Assembly: GCA_051453625.1 (NCBI GenBank)
Contig: JBOZIK010000001.1
Location: 240,831,371 to 240,895,370 of the forward strand
Reading direction: 5' to 3'
DNA from: Welwitschia mirabilis
Lineage: Eukaryota > Gnetophyta > Gnetopsida > Welwitschiales
Length of the DNA stretch: 64,000 nucleotides
Part shown: piece after piece, positions 34,190 through 45,418 of the stretch
How positions within the stretch are numbered: the first letter of the stretch is position 1
Layout of the letters: each line of letters starts with the position of its first letter
The notes under the pieces: model-generated
Told to the model about the DNA's origin: nothing
Seen by the model: only the letters and a program-made list of their open reading frames with translations
Databases searched by the model: none
Program-made: the position numbers and the translations under genes

Positions 34190-37100
34190 CAAATGAATGT
34201 ACAATAGTCTAATACATAATAAATCTTTATATTTATTCATAATTTAGTTAAGAATTCAGAGGTGCAATAATCTCCTCCTTTGTCATTAATAATAATAAAA
34301 TTTGTAATAAAAAGTATTTAATATTTTAACTAGAAAATTCTTTACCTAAAACAAAGACGCTAAATAAACTATTATAAGAAGACTAAAAGATCTTATGTTT
34401 TTCATACTAAGAGTGACATTAGATAGTTATGATAAATAACAAAATTATAAACATAAGTAGAAGGGGCAATAACCTTTTTTTAGCTGATAGTCTAACCACT
34501 TTAACTTGTGTTTTATAGGAATATCTAGTAATGTATTTAATTTATTGCATGTCTATTTAGCCATAAATACTAATGATGTAGAAAGTGTATAGAATGAATG
34601 CTTGAATAATATATAAAATTTTACACAAATAAATACTAATGAGCAAAAAGTATATAAAACATGTGCTTGAATATTATATAAAATTTTATACACTGTGAAT
34701 GTTATTATACTTATTAGTCATCATGTGACTTATCGCAAACAAATTTATGTACTCTCCTCCTATGTCCTCGTAAAATTTGTACATTTCATAGGTTGATAAG
34801 AAGACTATTATAGCTTACCACCATACAAGAATATGAAATACCTAAACTTTGTAGCATATAAAGGAAACTTTAACATCATAGCTTAACATAAAGGGAAATA
34901 ATTGAACTTTTCATCATACAAAGAGAAAATTCACTAATATACCTTAATCCCATGTTATTTATCATTGTTATTAATGATAAATATAGATATGAAAATAGTC
35001 AATAATAAAAGCTAGATGGTATTTATAAGAGAAAATAGTTCACATGAGCTAATATCACCTTCATGAGTTAAACGATGTGGATAAATACATATTTAATCAA
35101 TCTCATAGTTAAAGTCACTTAATAAAATAGTATCTCCACTTGTTGCAAGGCTTCTAAGAGTGGTTAAAGGAGAAGAAGAATACTTAGCTAATGAAGAGAT
35201 CACTAAAACTAAGATGTTGCTATGAAATCTCTTCTTGATGTAATGATAAGAAATAGAGAAATGATGTTTATCTAGTATTACATATTAATGAATGTGTTAA
35301 GAAGGAGATTATAAGACATAATGTTATTCTTTAAAATTGTTACTATCATTTTATTTAGAGGAAATCTAATGGAACTCTATTAAAGTAGATGATTCTAGAG
35401 TCTCAAATAATGAAATCTCTAGTGAAGAATATACTTCTACTTATTTTCATGAGATCTCGCATTTCTTTGATAATGTAAATTAGATGAATTTCACTTTGAA
35501 TTTCTTCATATATCTTAGTGTACATTAATTATTTACATAAGAAGTTCTACTCTACTTTAATATCTAGAGAAATAAGAGTGCTTAGTACAAGATCGATAAA
35601 TTTTGTGTGATTCAGTTAACACCCATGAAACAGACCCTTCTTTAAAAATGTTTATTTAAATTAAAGTACAAAAATTAAATAGAATAAGTACTCACCTCAT
35701 TGTCAGATATTTGGAAGGTATAGGCACTTTGAAATTCTTGCATAAGCCCCTTATGAATTCATCATATCTAAGATTCTTATTCGTATACTACATTTTATGC
35801 ATCATATATTTAAGAATCAAAATAGCTTTATCTATTCTAATGTGAGTATGAATGCAATGAAGAAACTATAGATGATACAAAGTGATATCATCTCAATTTT
35901 CATCAAAAGTAAGAAAAATATATTAAAATTTAGATGTAGAACCCTATACAAGTGTGTGAACTGTTTTTCTTTGAATAATGTAGTTACTTCTCACTTAAAT
36001 CTTTATCATAGATTACTTCTACATGTTCAAAATATGATGAGTATTAAAATGTTATAAAAATAAGGTTATATATCTCACCTCTTAAGATGTTTAAAACTCC
36101 TACTATGACCTATGGGTAACTCTAAATTTTATTGCAAGAATTTTAGTTTTTATGACACTATTTCTAATAGAGATTACTTAGGTATTTACATAAAATAGCC
36201 CTACTATCTTGCTATAAAATCCTTAAATGGCCTTAAGTAGGGGTTTTCCACATTTTATACTAAATAATTCATAATTAAATTTAAGAGGAATAAAAGTTTA
36301 TTGAGATAAATTTCATGTTAACTTAGCATAGTTTTATTCTTAAATTTAGTCTCAAACTTTAGTTTGTCATATCCATTAAATTTTAAATAGATGTCCACTT
36401 ATTTTATTTAGAATAAGTGGATTTAAATTCTTTCCCCTTGGAGGATTAAGCAAAAATTTCTCCTCTAGTTATTTGAGGCATATTTGCATACAAATTGCTT
36501 GCGTTAGCATGACGTAGATAATATCAATCAAAAATATGAAGAACACAATAATCATAAGCTTACTAAAAAGGTAGGAAAATAAAGGAATAGAAATTTTAAA
36601 TTTAATATTAAAACTATGATTGGGGACTACATTCATTCAATATTTTGAGGAAGAAAAGTCAAAGTAATATGAAGCATGCTATTAGAAAGATAAAATATTG
36701 AACAATAGATAACAATGTCTAGTTTATAGTTTGTTGAATATTTATCATATAAAATAAGTATGAGTAAGAGAGAAATATGAAGAATTTTATTTCTAAAAAT
36801 AATTTTAGCATGAATCTAATAAGATCTACATAATTGCAAGTATAATTTATCAAAGTAAAATCATATGAAAAAGTAAAAGTTTTTTAAATCTAATTGAAAC
36901 CTTAATTTAGGAATAAAAATCATGAAATATAATAAGAATAATTATGAGAAATGTTAGTCCTCTGTGAAATTTTTAAATTTAGCATAAACAAGATTGTTTA
37001 AAAAGGAGTATAAGATTATAAATGGGAAAAAAAATAGATTTAGAAAGAAAATGAAAGAATGACCATAAAAATAGTTAAAAAATTTTAACTTACTTTTATG

Positions 37101-37880
37101 ATGAAGCAAAAGGGATTAATGCTGATAGAATAAAGATTATTGAAGTGGTTCAAATTAATGTTATTAGCTCAGAGATTTAGAATTGAAAATAAAATTTGAT
37201 GAAAATTGATGTGACTAAAATATAGATTAACTTCTAGTAATAAATGGAGGCATGCTTAGATGTATATATCTTTTCCTATTTTGATAATAAATGGTCGACT
37301 ACATAGGGTTAGAGAATTAATTATCTACACACAGAGGTAATCTATAGCAAAACTAAGGGACACATGACTAGTTATCTGGGCCAAAGATCAACCACTTAGA
37401 AACTAAGAATAGATGAAAAATATGACTAATTCTTATGTCATTGGTTACTTAATGAAAGAGATCGATCAATTACAAAACTTAGATCAAATTAAAACTTATA
37501 GAGTAGCTTTTAAGAAAGTATCTCTAAATGAGCTTTAATTCATGAGTTTTATAAGATTTAATTAATTGTCTATCCATGTTTGAAGTTAACTACTAAGCCC
37601 CAAAAAATTTATGTTAAAGGAATTTGGGAGGTTATGGATAAGTATCATAAGGATTAAGATCTTAAAGTCATATAAGAGGAGTATAATATCAAGTAAATAC
37701 GAATGATGGAAACTCAAGGACATGGACCAAGATTAAGGAAATAAAAACTTCTTAAGATAATTATTTACTAAAAATATCAATAAGCTAATGCTCAATAAGA
37801 ATGGATACAAGTTTGGTATCTTATCTTTTTACATGATTCTGACTCAAATAGGGTTGAATATCAATGTGTTTGATATTAGA
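34190..37880. other. 3.7 kb with no recognised gene
   Basis: AT-rich. The only internal structure I see is the tandem duplication at 34564-34692. Open frames are short and without family similarity. It may include the 3' end and LTR of minus-strand Copia element E, because words with GTCGAC / ACTAGTTA at 37290-37400 resemble its 5' LTR, but I could not align them. Confidence 0.35.
34564..34692 (+). repeat. Tandem duplication, unit about 65 bases
   Basis: Two adjacent units share AAATACTAATGA, then GTATA.A(A), TGCTTGAATA, and TATATAAAATTTTA followed by (T)ACAC. The second unit starts at about 34629. The copies have diverged by several substitutions. Confidence 0.7.
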
Positions 37881-37889
37881 GTGTAAGAT

Positions 37890-38165
37890 GAGTTTTTTTT
37901 TTTTAAATATTGATGGCACATTAATTATCATAAAACATAAGAGTATTAGCTTCATATATATTAAGAACTTTTAATACATGATAAACCCATAAATCTTAGG
38001 CTACATAACTACTAGTTGAGATATACATAGCTTTAATAGTAGACAAAGTAACAAAGGTTTATTTCTTACTAGCCTAGGTAATAAAACAAGACTAAAAACA
38101 CAACTACCACTTATACTATTTTTATCATCTATAGATCCATACTAGTCAGAATCATGAAAAGTATA
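37890..38165 (-). pseudogene. Copia RNase H remnant
   Basis: On the minus strand the frame reads a YSDADYAG equivalent near 38150, then SCFIT at 38095 and ASKK.TFVTLSTIKAMYIS down to about 38015. This matches the Copia block W.SKKQ..VALSTAEAEY.A. The Gln codons and several others are stops. The frame fades at a T-rich tract at 37893-37904 (plus strand), which marks the left end of legible coding sequence. Confidence 0.8.
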
Positions 38166-38579
38166 AATATGCATATTTAAATCATGAGAAAATTAAATTT
38201 CAAGTCTAGATGTAGTTGACATATGTTAATATTCTCTTAGTTACATGTAAATTAAATTTTACCTTGTACATGATCTAATAGGAAAAATAATATCTAACCC
38301 ACTGGTGGTATTTTTAAAAAAAAAAAAAAAGACTACCTATCATGTTAGAATATGATCTTGTGTCCATGTCTTTACCATTTGGATCAGCATCAACCTATTT
38401 TTTTCTGCATGTGTGTGAAAATAACCTTGTTTTTGTTCATCCCAAACTTCTTTACAAGTTCTTGTATAGATTTTTTTATAATAAGAATACATCATGCTTG
38501 ATATGCTTAAACATTCCTAACTCACTAAGATGGCTTAGTTTAAAATGATTAGACATTAACTTAGTAAATTGATAATATA

Positions 38580-39190
38580 AGAAATGTAGAATAAAATGAA
38601 AAATGATGTCATCAACATAAATTTGTACTTAAAGAGGAAAAAATCAGAGTTTACTCATTTATAAATAAGGTTTTATTTACAATTCCTCTAATAAAATTTT
38701 ATTCAATTAGAGATGAGATCAATTTCTCATATCATCCTCCAGGTGCTTGTTTGAAATCATAAAGTGATTTTTTCCACTTATAATCATGGTTAGGATTTTT
38801 TAAGATCTACAAAACCTAAAGGTTTTTCTACATATATTGGCTCGTTTAGGATACCATTAAGAAATGTGCTTTTAGCACCCATCTCATATATGTTAAAACT
38901 ATAGTGATAGAATAAAGCAAAAAAGTTCTACTAGAATATAAATAAGAAATTAAAGCAAATTTTTCATTAAAGTATATACCTTTAATTTAAGAAAATCCTT
39001 TATCTATCAAACTTACTCTATTCTTAATAATTACAAATAATTCATTTAGCTTGTTTCTAAAGATCCATTTGTCACGAGTGATATTATGATCATTAGGCCT
39101 TATAACCATTTTCCAAACATCACTTTTCTTAAACTAATTTAGTTCTTCTTGCATAGCTAACATTCAACTTTCATCATGTTTAGGTTATTT
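38580..39190 (-). pseudogene. Copia reverse transcriptase remnant
   Basis: From the right, the minus-strand reading begins MQEELN.FKKSDVWKMV near 39160. It continues through RDKWIFRNKLNE near 39070, the ALISYLYSS segment and LKAHFLMVS near 38870 (equivalent to DVKSAFLNG), and YDFKQAPGG near 38750. The catalytic block VQIYVDDIIF is intact at about 38630-38600, including both Asp residues of YVDD. Overall spacing is that of a full-length Copia RT, with stop codons between the blocks. Confidence 0.9.
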
Positions 39191-39599
39191 AAAAGTTATT
39201 TTCCTAAAGTGTACATAAAAAACATTAGGATAAATAAAAATTCTAGTTTTTACTTTATCAAAGACATCATCTCTCAATACATTTATGGATAAATCCTTTG
39301 AAACCATTATTGATTTTAACTATGACTAAATTCAATAACTTGAGGATGTTTTAGGTGAAGAATAAGGAGTAGATGGAGCTAGTATAGAAGCTTGTTTACT
39401 CGACTTAATTCTATGTATGATAATATTCAAGTCAATATATTCATCATCCTTCACTTCCCCTTTCTCATCTACTTTTATGTGCAAACATTCTTCTATTGAA
39501 TTGTAGTTAGAATTAAAGCCTCTATTATCTTCATAAGATTCTTAATAATCAACGAATATTTCTTTCATAGTTTAGCATCAAATTTCTTTACATTATCAG

Positions 39600-40135
39600 G
39601 ATCTTTCAAAATTTGGAGTTTACTTCCACATACCTTAAAATATGAAAAATTGGGCTTATTATCTTTTTAAAGCTCCTAGGTATCTTTATGATAGATAACC
39701 TTGAAAGGCATGATTATAAATATAGCATGCAGTGTTAAATGATTTTATCCAAAATATTTTGGTAATCTTCTTCTTATGGAGCATGTTTTGTGTGATCTCT
39801 TGAAAAACAATGTTCTTTATTTCCATAATGCCATTTTCTTGTGTAATTCCAAGTGTTATTAATAATACCATTATCTTTGTAAAATAAATCAAGTTTATCA
39901 TCTTAAACTCTCCATTATAATTGTTCCTTATTATATTGGTCCTGTGTCTTGTCTTATTTATAAATACTTTGTAAAGGAACTTAAATTTCTTAAAAGAATT
40001 ACTTTTATGTTTAAGAAAGAATATGAATTAAAATATAGAATAATCATTAATAATAAAAAAATACATACTTCTTACCATCTAAGGCTTCAATAGGATCTAA
40101 TCCAACTAAATCCAAATGCAACAAAGACAATGGTT
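39600..40135 (-). pseudogene. Copia integrase core remnant
   Basis: An open stretch of 71 codons (39901-39686) reads ENGIMEIKNIVFQEITQNML and then IKSFNTACYIYNHAF. It matches the Copia integrase region QQNGVVERKNR.LQEMAR.ML and A..TACYI.N. The Glu of NG(V)VE is preserved as ENGIMEI, while V-E is changed to M-E. Upstream, to 40130, broken frames correspond to the first and second Asp regions. Confidence 0.85.
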
Positions 40136-40309
40136 TTTGAAAACGAACTTGTTAGTTTTTGATTTTCTTGTTTGTTTATCCATTTGACAAGTAGCATGAA
40201 CTTCATCTTCCAATCTTGGATGAATCTTTCTCAAGATTATGTTTAACAATTTTATACAAATTTTTATAATAAACATGATCTTAATTTGTATGCCAAAGTT
40301 TGATATCAT
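40106..40309 (-). pseudogene. Copia GAG-preintegrase zinc region
   Basis: A 67-codon open frame contains HATCQMDKQTRKSKTNKF, matching C.AC..GKQ.K..FK in the preintegrase domain just before the catalytic core. One cysteine of the C..C pair is lost (HATC). Its position directly upstream of the core supports the call. Confidence 0.75.
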
Positions 40310-40429
40310 TTTTAGTAAAAGAAGTAAGGCATTTACTATTTAAGGACTATTTGATTCATTATGAATTTTCATCTCTAAAGGCAGAAGGAAGAACATTAAT
40401 ATTTTCATGAAGTACATGATATTTGGAGT

Positions 40430-40700
40430 CATTGAATAGAACTTGCACATCTATCTTGTAAATCTGACTTATGCTTAAGAAATTGTGCTTCAAATAATTT
40501 ACATAATGAATAGTGTAAGTGGTAGGAAATTTTTCTACCTCTAATGGTACATATTCTTTTTAATTAAGGCTTATTGTTATCTTAAAAGATAACTAATCCT
40601 CCATTTTTATTTTCTAAAGTATTGAGTTTGTTAGTATATTCCATCATATACCTTAAGTAACCACTATCTAAATACCAATGATTATCATTAGTTGTATAAA
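40430..40700 (-). pseudogene. Copia protease and downstream segment
   Basis: WYLDSGYLRYM is readable at about 40672-40640, matching the Copia protease active site W.LDSGCSRHM; the catalytic Asp-Ser-Gly is intact. NGGLVIF.DNN follows at about 40590. KHNFLSISQIYKIDVQVLF at 40495-40440 matches the conserved KHNLLSISQLCD block between protease and integrase. Confidence 0.85.
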
Positions 40701-41699
40701 ATAAAGAATGTATTATCAAGATTTTATGTTTTCTACCGTTACTCCATATAATATCAAAATTACAATTTTCCTAAATCAATTAAAAACCTTTCATGAAGAG
40801 AAATATTGTAAACAAATTTCTCTATGCGCATATCAATTTATCATGATCAAGTATAGCTTAAAAGTAATAAATAATCAAATACTTTATTCTTCTTTCTTCA
40901 TATTTAAGATTAGAGAAGTAAGTTAAATATTAAAAGGGTTGAATCTCTTAGTACAAGACAAGTTATCATTTAGAAAAGAGACCAATTTATTTGATGAAGC
41001 TAGTACAAAGTTATATGCAAGTAAAAGTAAGTGATCAATACCCCTCTTATCAATGATTAGCCTATTTCTCAATAGAATCTTCTTCATTGTAGTTTTTACT
41101 ACAAAAAAATTCAATAAATTTTTATATAAATTAGAAACATTTTTTTAAAATTACTTTCATTTTTTTCCCTTATGCTTGCTTGTCTTTCTATGTACTTAAC
41201 GTGAATTTTAAGACATGATATTTTCTAAGCTACCTTCTTAGCTTTACTTTCAACTGGATTAAGTTTACTTAAATATTTTTTTCTTTTCTTATTTAGGCTT
41301 ACAAAAACTCTTCTTTAGTTTAAATTTGATTAATATTTTATAAATTTTTAAAATAGTCTTTCATACGATTCCTTGAGTAAGCTATCATTATCCTCTTCTT
41401 CTTGATCATCTTCTTTTTCAGTCTTGTTATTTTTTACCTCTTCTAGCTCTTTCTCAATGTTTGAGAATCAATCCTCCTCATCATATTCATTTAGAATCCT
41501 TGGTGCTTACATGTAATTTAAAATATCTTTAAGATTTCATTCTTCCTACTCAAAGGGATTGAATAAATTAAAATCATTTTTTATGGAAGAAATAAAAGAT
41601 AAGTTATTTAAAGTGAAATCCATTATCATGATAGATAAGTTATTTAAAGTAAAACCCATTAAGAATAATCTTTTCTCATGGCAAATATACTTTTGGTTT

Positions 41700-42690
41700 A
41701 AGCCACTATTACCATATTAAGTTGACACATGACATTTCTTCTTTGTAACCTTTAAGACTATCTCTTTCATGTTATTATATTTGGAAAATTTAGCTATGAT
41801 GTGTTTAATACCCTTAGATGCATAACATTCATTTCCCTTTTTTCCCCCTCTAAACTTAAATGATTTGTCATTTTTCTTATGTATTCCCTCTGACTTTTTG
41901 CTTTTTTCCTGTAAACATTCTTTTAAATTTTTTAGTAAAGAAAACAAGATCTTTATCTAAGTTAGAATACAAATTGAAGAATAAAAAAGAACTAGATGAA
42001 TCATTATGAATATGTGATTTAGTTACTTGGGTGACATTAAGTGTTATATCTTTACCTTTCTTATCTTTATGGATATTCTTAATTTAAAAGTAAGAATATC
42101 ACTTACTATTTCTTCTAGCTTTATTTTTTAAAGGTTCTTTAATTCTTATATTGATAGAACTTTTTCCTTATAGGCTCTATGAAGGAATATCAAGATTTTC
42201 TCAGCAGTTTTGCAATAAAAAAGTTGCTCTCAAAGCCTCCATAGGCTATTGATAATATCTATTAGCTATTATTGAACTATAAAAAGTTTTTATTTTCTTA
42301 ATCTAATTTATTCCTTAATATTTCACCTATAAGAATTTTTAAATTTTTTTAGTAGTGGAAAAATTTCTTACCTTTTTGTAGTTCTCTATATTAAGTCCAT
42401 AACATAATGCATTCATGGATTTTATAAAGCATGATAACCTTTTACTTCAGTAGACCATATCTTATTCTCTTTACAACTAAAACATCAACTCCATTAATAG
42501 TTGTAATTTCTTTAAGAGGTTTAAATTTCATTTTTACCATTTTCTAAAAGTCACAACTCATAGCCTTAATAAAGACATATATTCTATTCTCCCAAAATTC
42601 ATAGTTATCTTCACTAAAGTTTAGATGATAGTTGATTAGATAGTATTCTATTTAATCTTTTTATTTATACCTATAAAAAATAAAGAGATA
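41700..42690 (-). pseudogene. Copia gag remnant with zinc knuckle
   Basis: The start side reads DNYEFWENRIYVFIKAM at about 42615-42565, matching NY..WK.RM..FI.S.D of Copia Gag. The zinc-knuckle side lies in a 76-codon open frame (41947-41717) with KFRGGKKGNECYASKGIKHI, equivalent to G.QC(H).C.G.GH. Two cysteines of the knuckle are altered. The frames between are broken. Confidence 0.8.
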
Positions 42691-42727
42691 AGTAAGAGCT
42701 CTAACAATCTATGTTGATAATAATCAC

Positions 42728-43390
42728 TAGGATCATTTTCCCTAGATGGAAAAGGCGAATGAGGAAACTTAAAGAAATTTTTTCTTAAATAATGGAAATT
42801 AAATATACTATCAATTTGATCTACTAAGCTATTATTAAGATTAATAACATGAGAAAACAAACCATAAGAAGTACCATAAACAAGTATGTTATTCTTTGTT
42901 AAATACTACAGTGGCATCAAAATTATAAAGCTTTTCAATAATATTATCCTATAAAGTGGAATATTTTAAAAATCTTGAGTCTAGTAACAATTCATTATTT
43001 AGTGTTTTTTGGGTATATTAATCAAATTACAATTAGAGAATTACTACTTTGAGAAGATGAAGTTTGGTATCAGAAGTTACAAGAAGATTAAGTGAATTCA
43101 ACGACAAAAAAAATGACATATTTATATGTCATATATATTTTAACTATGTTTTAACTATGTGACAAGTTTGAAATGTAAGAAAAATAAAAAATTCAAAATT
43201 CTTGAGTCAATATCCAACATTTAGAAATATAGCTAATAGGAGCTCAATGCCTATTTAAAATTTTTTTTTTTTTAAGGCTAAATCATAGTAGGTCAATCTT
43301 TTAAAACTAGTTAGTTGAATGCTTTAGTTCAATCTATAATTTCTAGAATTACAATGGATATCTCATCATAAGATTTTGAGCCTCATTTCT
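42728..43390 (-). repeat. 5' LTR of Copia element E
   Basis: It aligns with 21176-21815, sharing TTTTCCCTA, GATCTACTA(G/A)GCTATTATT, AATAACATGA and the CAAGTTTGAAAT block. Its left edge meets the gag start side of element E. The minus-strand word at about 42727-42710 keeps TATCA and CATAGATTG, and may be a worn initiator-Met primer site (TGGTATCAGAGC). The right edge touches an Athila LTR cut in its middle, so this LTR probably inserted into it. Class and ends are inferred. Confidence 0.55.
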
Positions 43391-44125
43391 CAATTCCTAG
43401 GGATGATTAAATGATTATTATGTTTTACCTCTATCATGATGTGCCTTCGATTCTTATTCTAATTTGGTATTTTTTATGGTAATTACATTATTAATGATTT
43501 ATGATTAGATGTTCTTTACTTTGCTTCTCTGATTTAATTAATATTACTGGTTATGCAATAATACTTTTTAAATGTTTTTTTATACTTGGATAATTAAGCC
43601 TTGAATAATTTATAGGTTTTAAATGATTAGTATGTTATTATATAATATCTTTTTATAATATCTTAATGTTTTATTATATTTAATTGAAAAATAATATTCT
43701 TTACTTTTACCTATCTTGAATTTAGAACCTGCATGAACATAATTTATAGCTTATCTATAAAATAAAGGTGTACTTATTGGAATCAAGTTGCATGTAGTGG
43801 AATATTTCTTACTTGGTTAAATTTTTCATGATAGATTACCTTGTAAATGGTTATTCTTAATTCTCAAAATAAGATATTAATTCATTGGTTATTTATCTTT
43901 TAAATATTCTCCTAATACTCAATATCAATTCATGAAATAATCGAGATTTCTTAAAAAGATTTTAAACACATTTATAATCCTTATAAGAGAATGATAATTA
44001 GAATCATTTATTCTATAATAGAATTCCTAGTTTCATATTTGAATATTGCTATCTATGCTTTGATTGCTAAGGCATATCTTTCATAGATTAAAATCTATTA
44101 TGAAAGTCAAGGCATAATAAGTTTT
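43390..44125 (+). repeat. 5' LTR of element C, left part missing
   Basis: It aligns with the A-family LTR from about its position 560 onward (GTGCCTT..., TTATGCAATA, the TTAATTCATT.G segment) and ends just before the primer site. The left side is replaced by a Copia-type LTR at 43390. Confidence 0.75.
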
Positions 44126-44143
44126 TGGTGCCATTTATGGGGA
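44126..44143 (+). other. Primer-binding site of element C (tRNA-Asp type)
   Basis: TGGTGCCATTTATGGGGA matches 13 of 18 positions of the Athila-type site TGGCGCCGTTGCCGGGGA, preceded by TTTT as usual in this lineage. It fixes the element as Athila/Tat and the strand as plus. Confidence 0.85.
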
Positions 44144-44880
44144 CTGCAATTGATGTTTATTGGTTTATTAAGAACTATTTTTTCTTGTGAAATTTTTAAT
44201 TTTTATTTGATTATCTAACTTTTTAATATCAAAATTTCAAAAAGAAAGACATTGTTATATGTTTTACATGAACTAATTTTAGCTAGAGGATAAGACATTT
44301 ATACTTGGACATTTATTTTAGATCTTGACATGGAATAACATTCCTATTCAAATTTAAATTATCTAATTTTTCCATATTTAGTTACAAATAAAATAGGCTT
44401 ACTATTATTTTTAAATTTTTTTAAAACTTCTCTATGTGTTTCAAAATCTACAAGTAGTTAACATTGTATGAATACAAATTATAAAATTAGAATTCATATT
44501 TGTCTAACTACCTATGTTTGCTTGCATAATTTTTTGCATTATTTAATTTATTTTTCTCTTTTTTCTATAATTAAAATATTAGAACTTTACTGTTGTTATT
44601 TACATTTCATGACTTAACTATAATTCTATTATTTCTATCATTTCTTAAATTGCAAGTTTCTTATTCTAGTAAAACTTACCATTCTACATTAGTGATTAGT
44701 CATATAATATTTTTCTTTTGATAATATTCCAAGTAGATTAGCCATTTTAGATACATAAATAAATATTTTCCATTAAGAATCACTCAAGAAAATACTAAAA
44801 TAATATGGTGACTAGAATTCTTAAGCATGCCCTCTTATGTAATTCCATCCCCACACATAGACTGAATTGACATACAATTA
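44144..44880 (+). other. Leader of element C
   Basis: Aligns with the leader of element A (12600-13060). No gene. Confidence 0.55.
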
Positions 44881-45413
44881 ATAGTTACTGGTTTGTTGTT
44901 TAAATTCCATGGATTAAACTCAAAAGATCCATTTGAATATTTAAAGTAATTTAAATCTTTAATCTTAGTTATAGGAACCAAGCTTATGTATTTAGAATGA
45001 AACTTTTCCTCTTTTTTCTAAAATAAAAACTAAAATCCTATTTGTGGAACTTGAAACCTTATTATGTAAAATCATGAAAGGATTTTTCACATGAACTCTT
45101 GAATAAATACTTCTCAAGCCAAAAAGATAATTAACTAATGAAAATATTCATGAACTTGTAAGAAGAATATAAAGAAGCCTTTCATAAGGCACTTGACAAT
45201 TTTTAGATCTTATTAAAAATATGTCCGTAGCATGTTATTGAGGAATGAAGATTATTGAGTTTCTTATATAAAGAATTAAGTGCACATAATAGAAAATTAT
45301 CAAAATGGTGAGTAGAACGAATTTCACATCTAAGGAGTTTGATAAAGCATGAAAAATTTTGCAAAACACAGCTAAAATCTCTGAACATTATAATAGATAT
45401 ATTAATTACTTAA
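44880..45413 (+). pseudogene. Athila-like gag of element C, 5' half
   Basis: KDPFEYLK.FKSL at 44924-44965 matches the DPY.HL.EF block. EEYKEAFHKALDNF near 45160-45195 matches the LYEYWERFK...C block. MVSRTNFTSKEFDKA and KILQNTAKISEH at 45307-45390 match MIDAASGGALV..TP..A and LI..MA.NS. The frame then meets the element B insertion at 45414, and gag resumes after 54615. Confidence 0.8.
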
Positions 45414-45418
45414 ATATA
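45414..45418 (+). repeat. Target-site duplication ATATA, left copy
   Basis: ATATA immediately precedes the TG of the element B LTR. The same five bases follow its last base at 54611-54615. Five bases is the standard duplication length for Gypsy integrases. Confidence 0.75.

Larger units (their letters stand above)
37880..43390 (-). mobile_element. Copia-type retrotransposon E, minus strand
   Basis: Read right to left: LTR 43390-42728, a possible primer site near 42720, gag 42690-41700, protease at 40690, integrase 40310-39600, RT 39200-38580, RNase H 38160-37900. The domain order is that of Ty1/Copia, and the wording of the motifs is of Tork/SIRE type. Integrase, RT and RNase H motifs are all legible but interrupted by stops. 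The 3' LTR to the left was not identified. Other short open frames on the plus strand across this region are shadows. Confidence 0.85.

Noticed and set aside
38342-38548. 68-codon plus-strand frame
   Set aside because: It is antisense to the Copia RT/RNase H interval and has no similarity of its own.
43102-43116. Plus-strand TTTGGTATCAGAAG resembling an initiator-Met primer site
   Set aside because: It lies inside the LTR of minus-strand Copia element E, is not conserved in the second copy near 21497, and has the wrong strand for that element.
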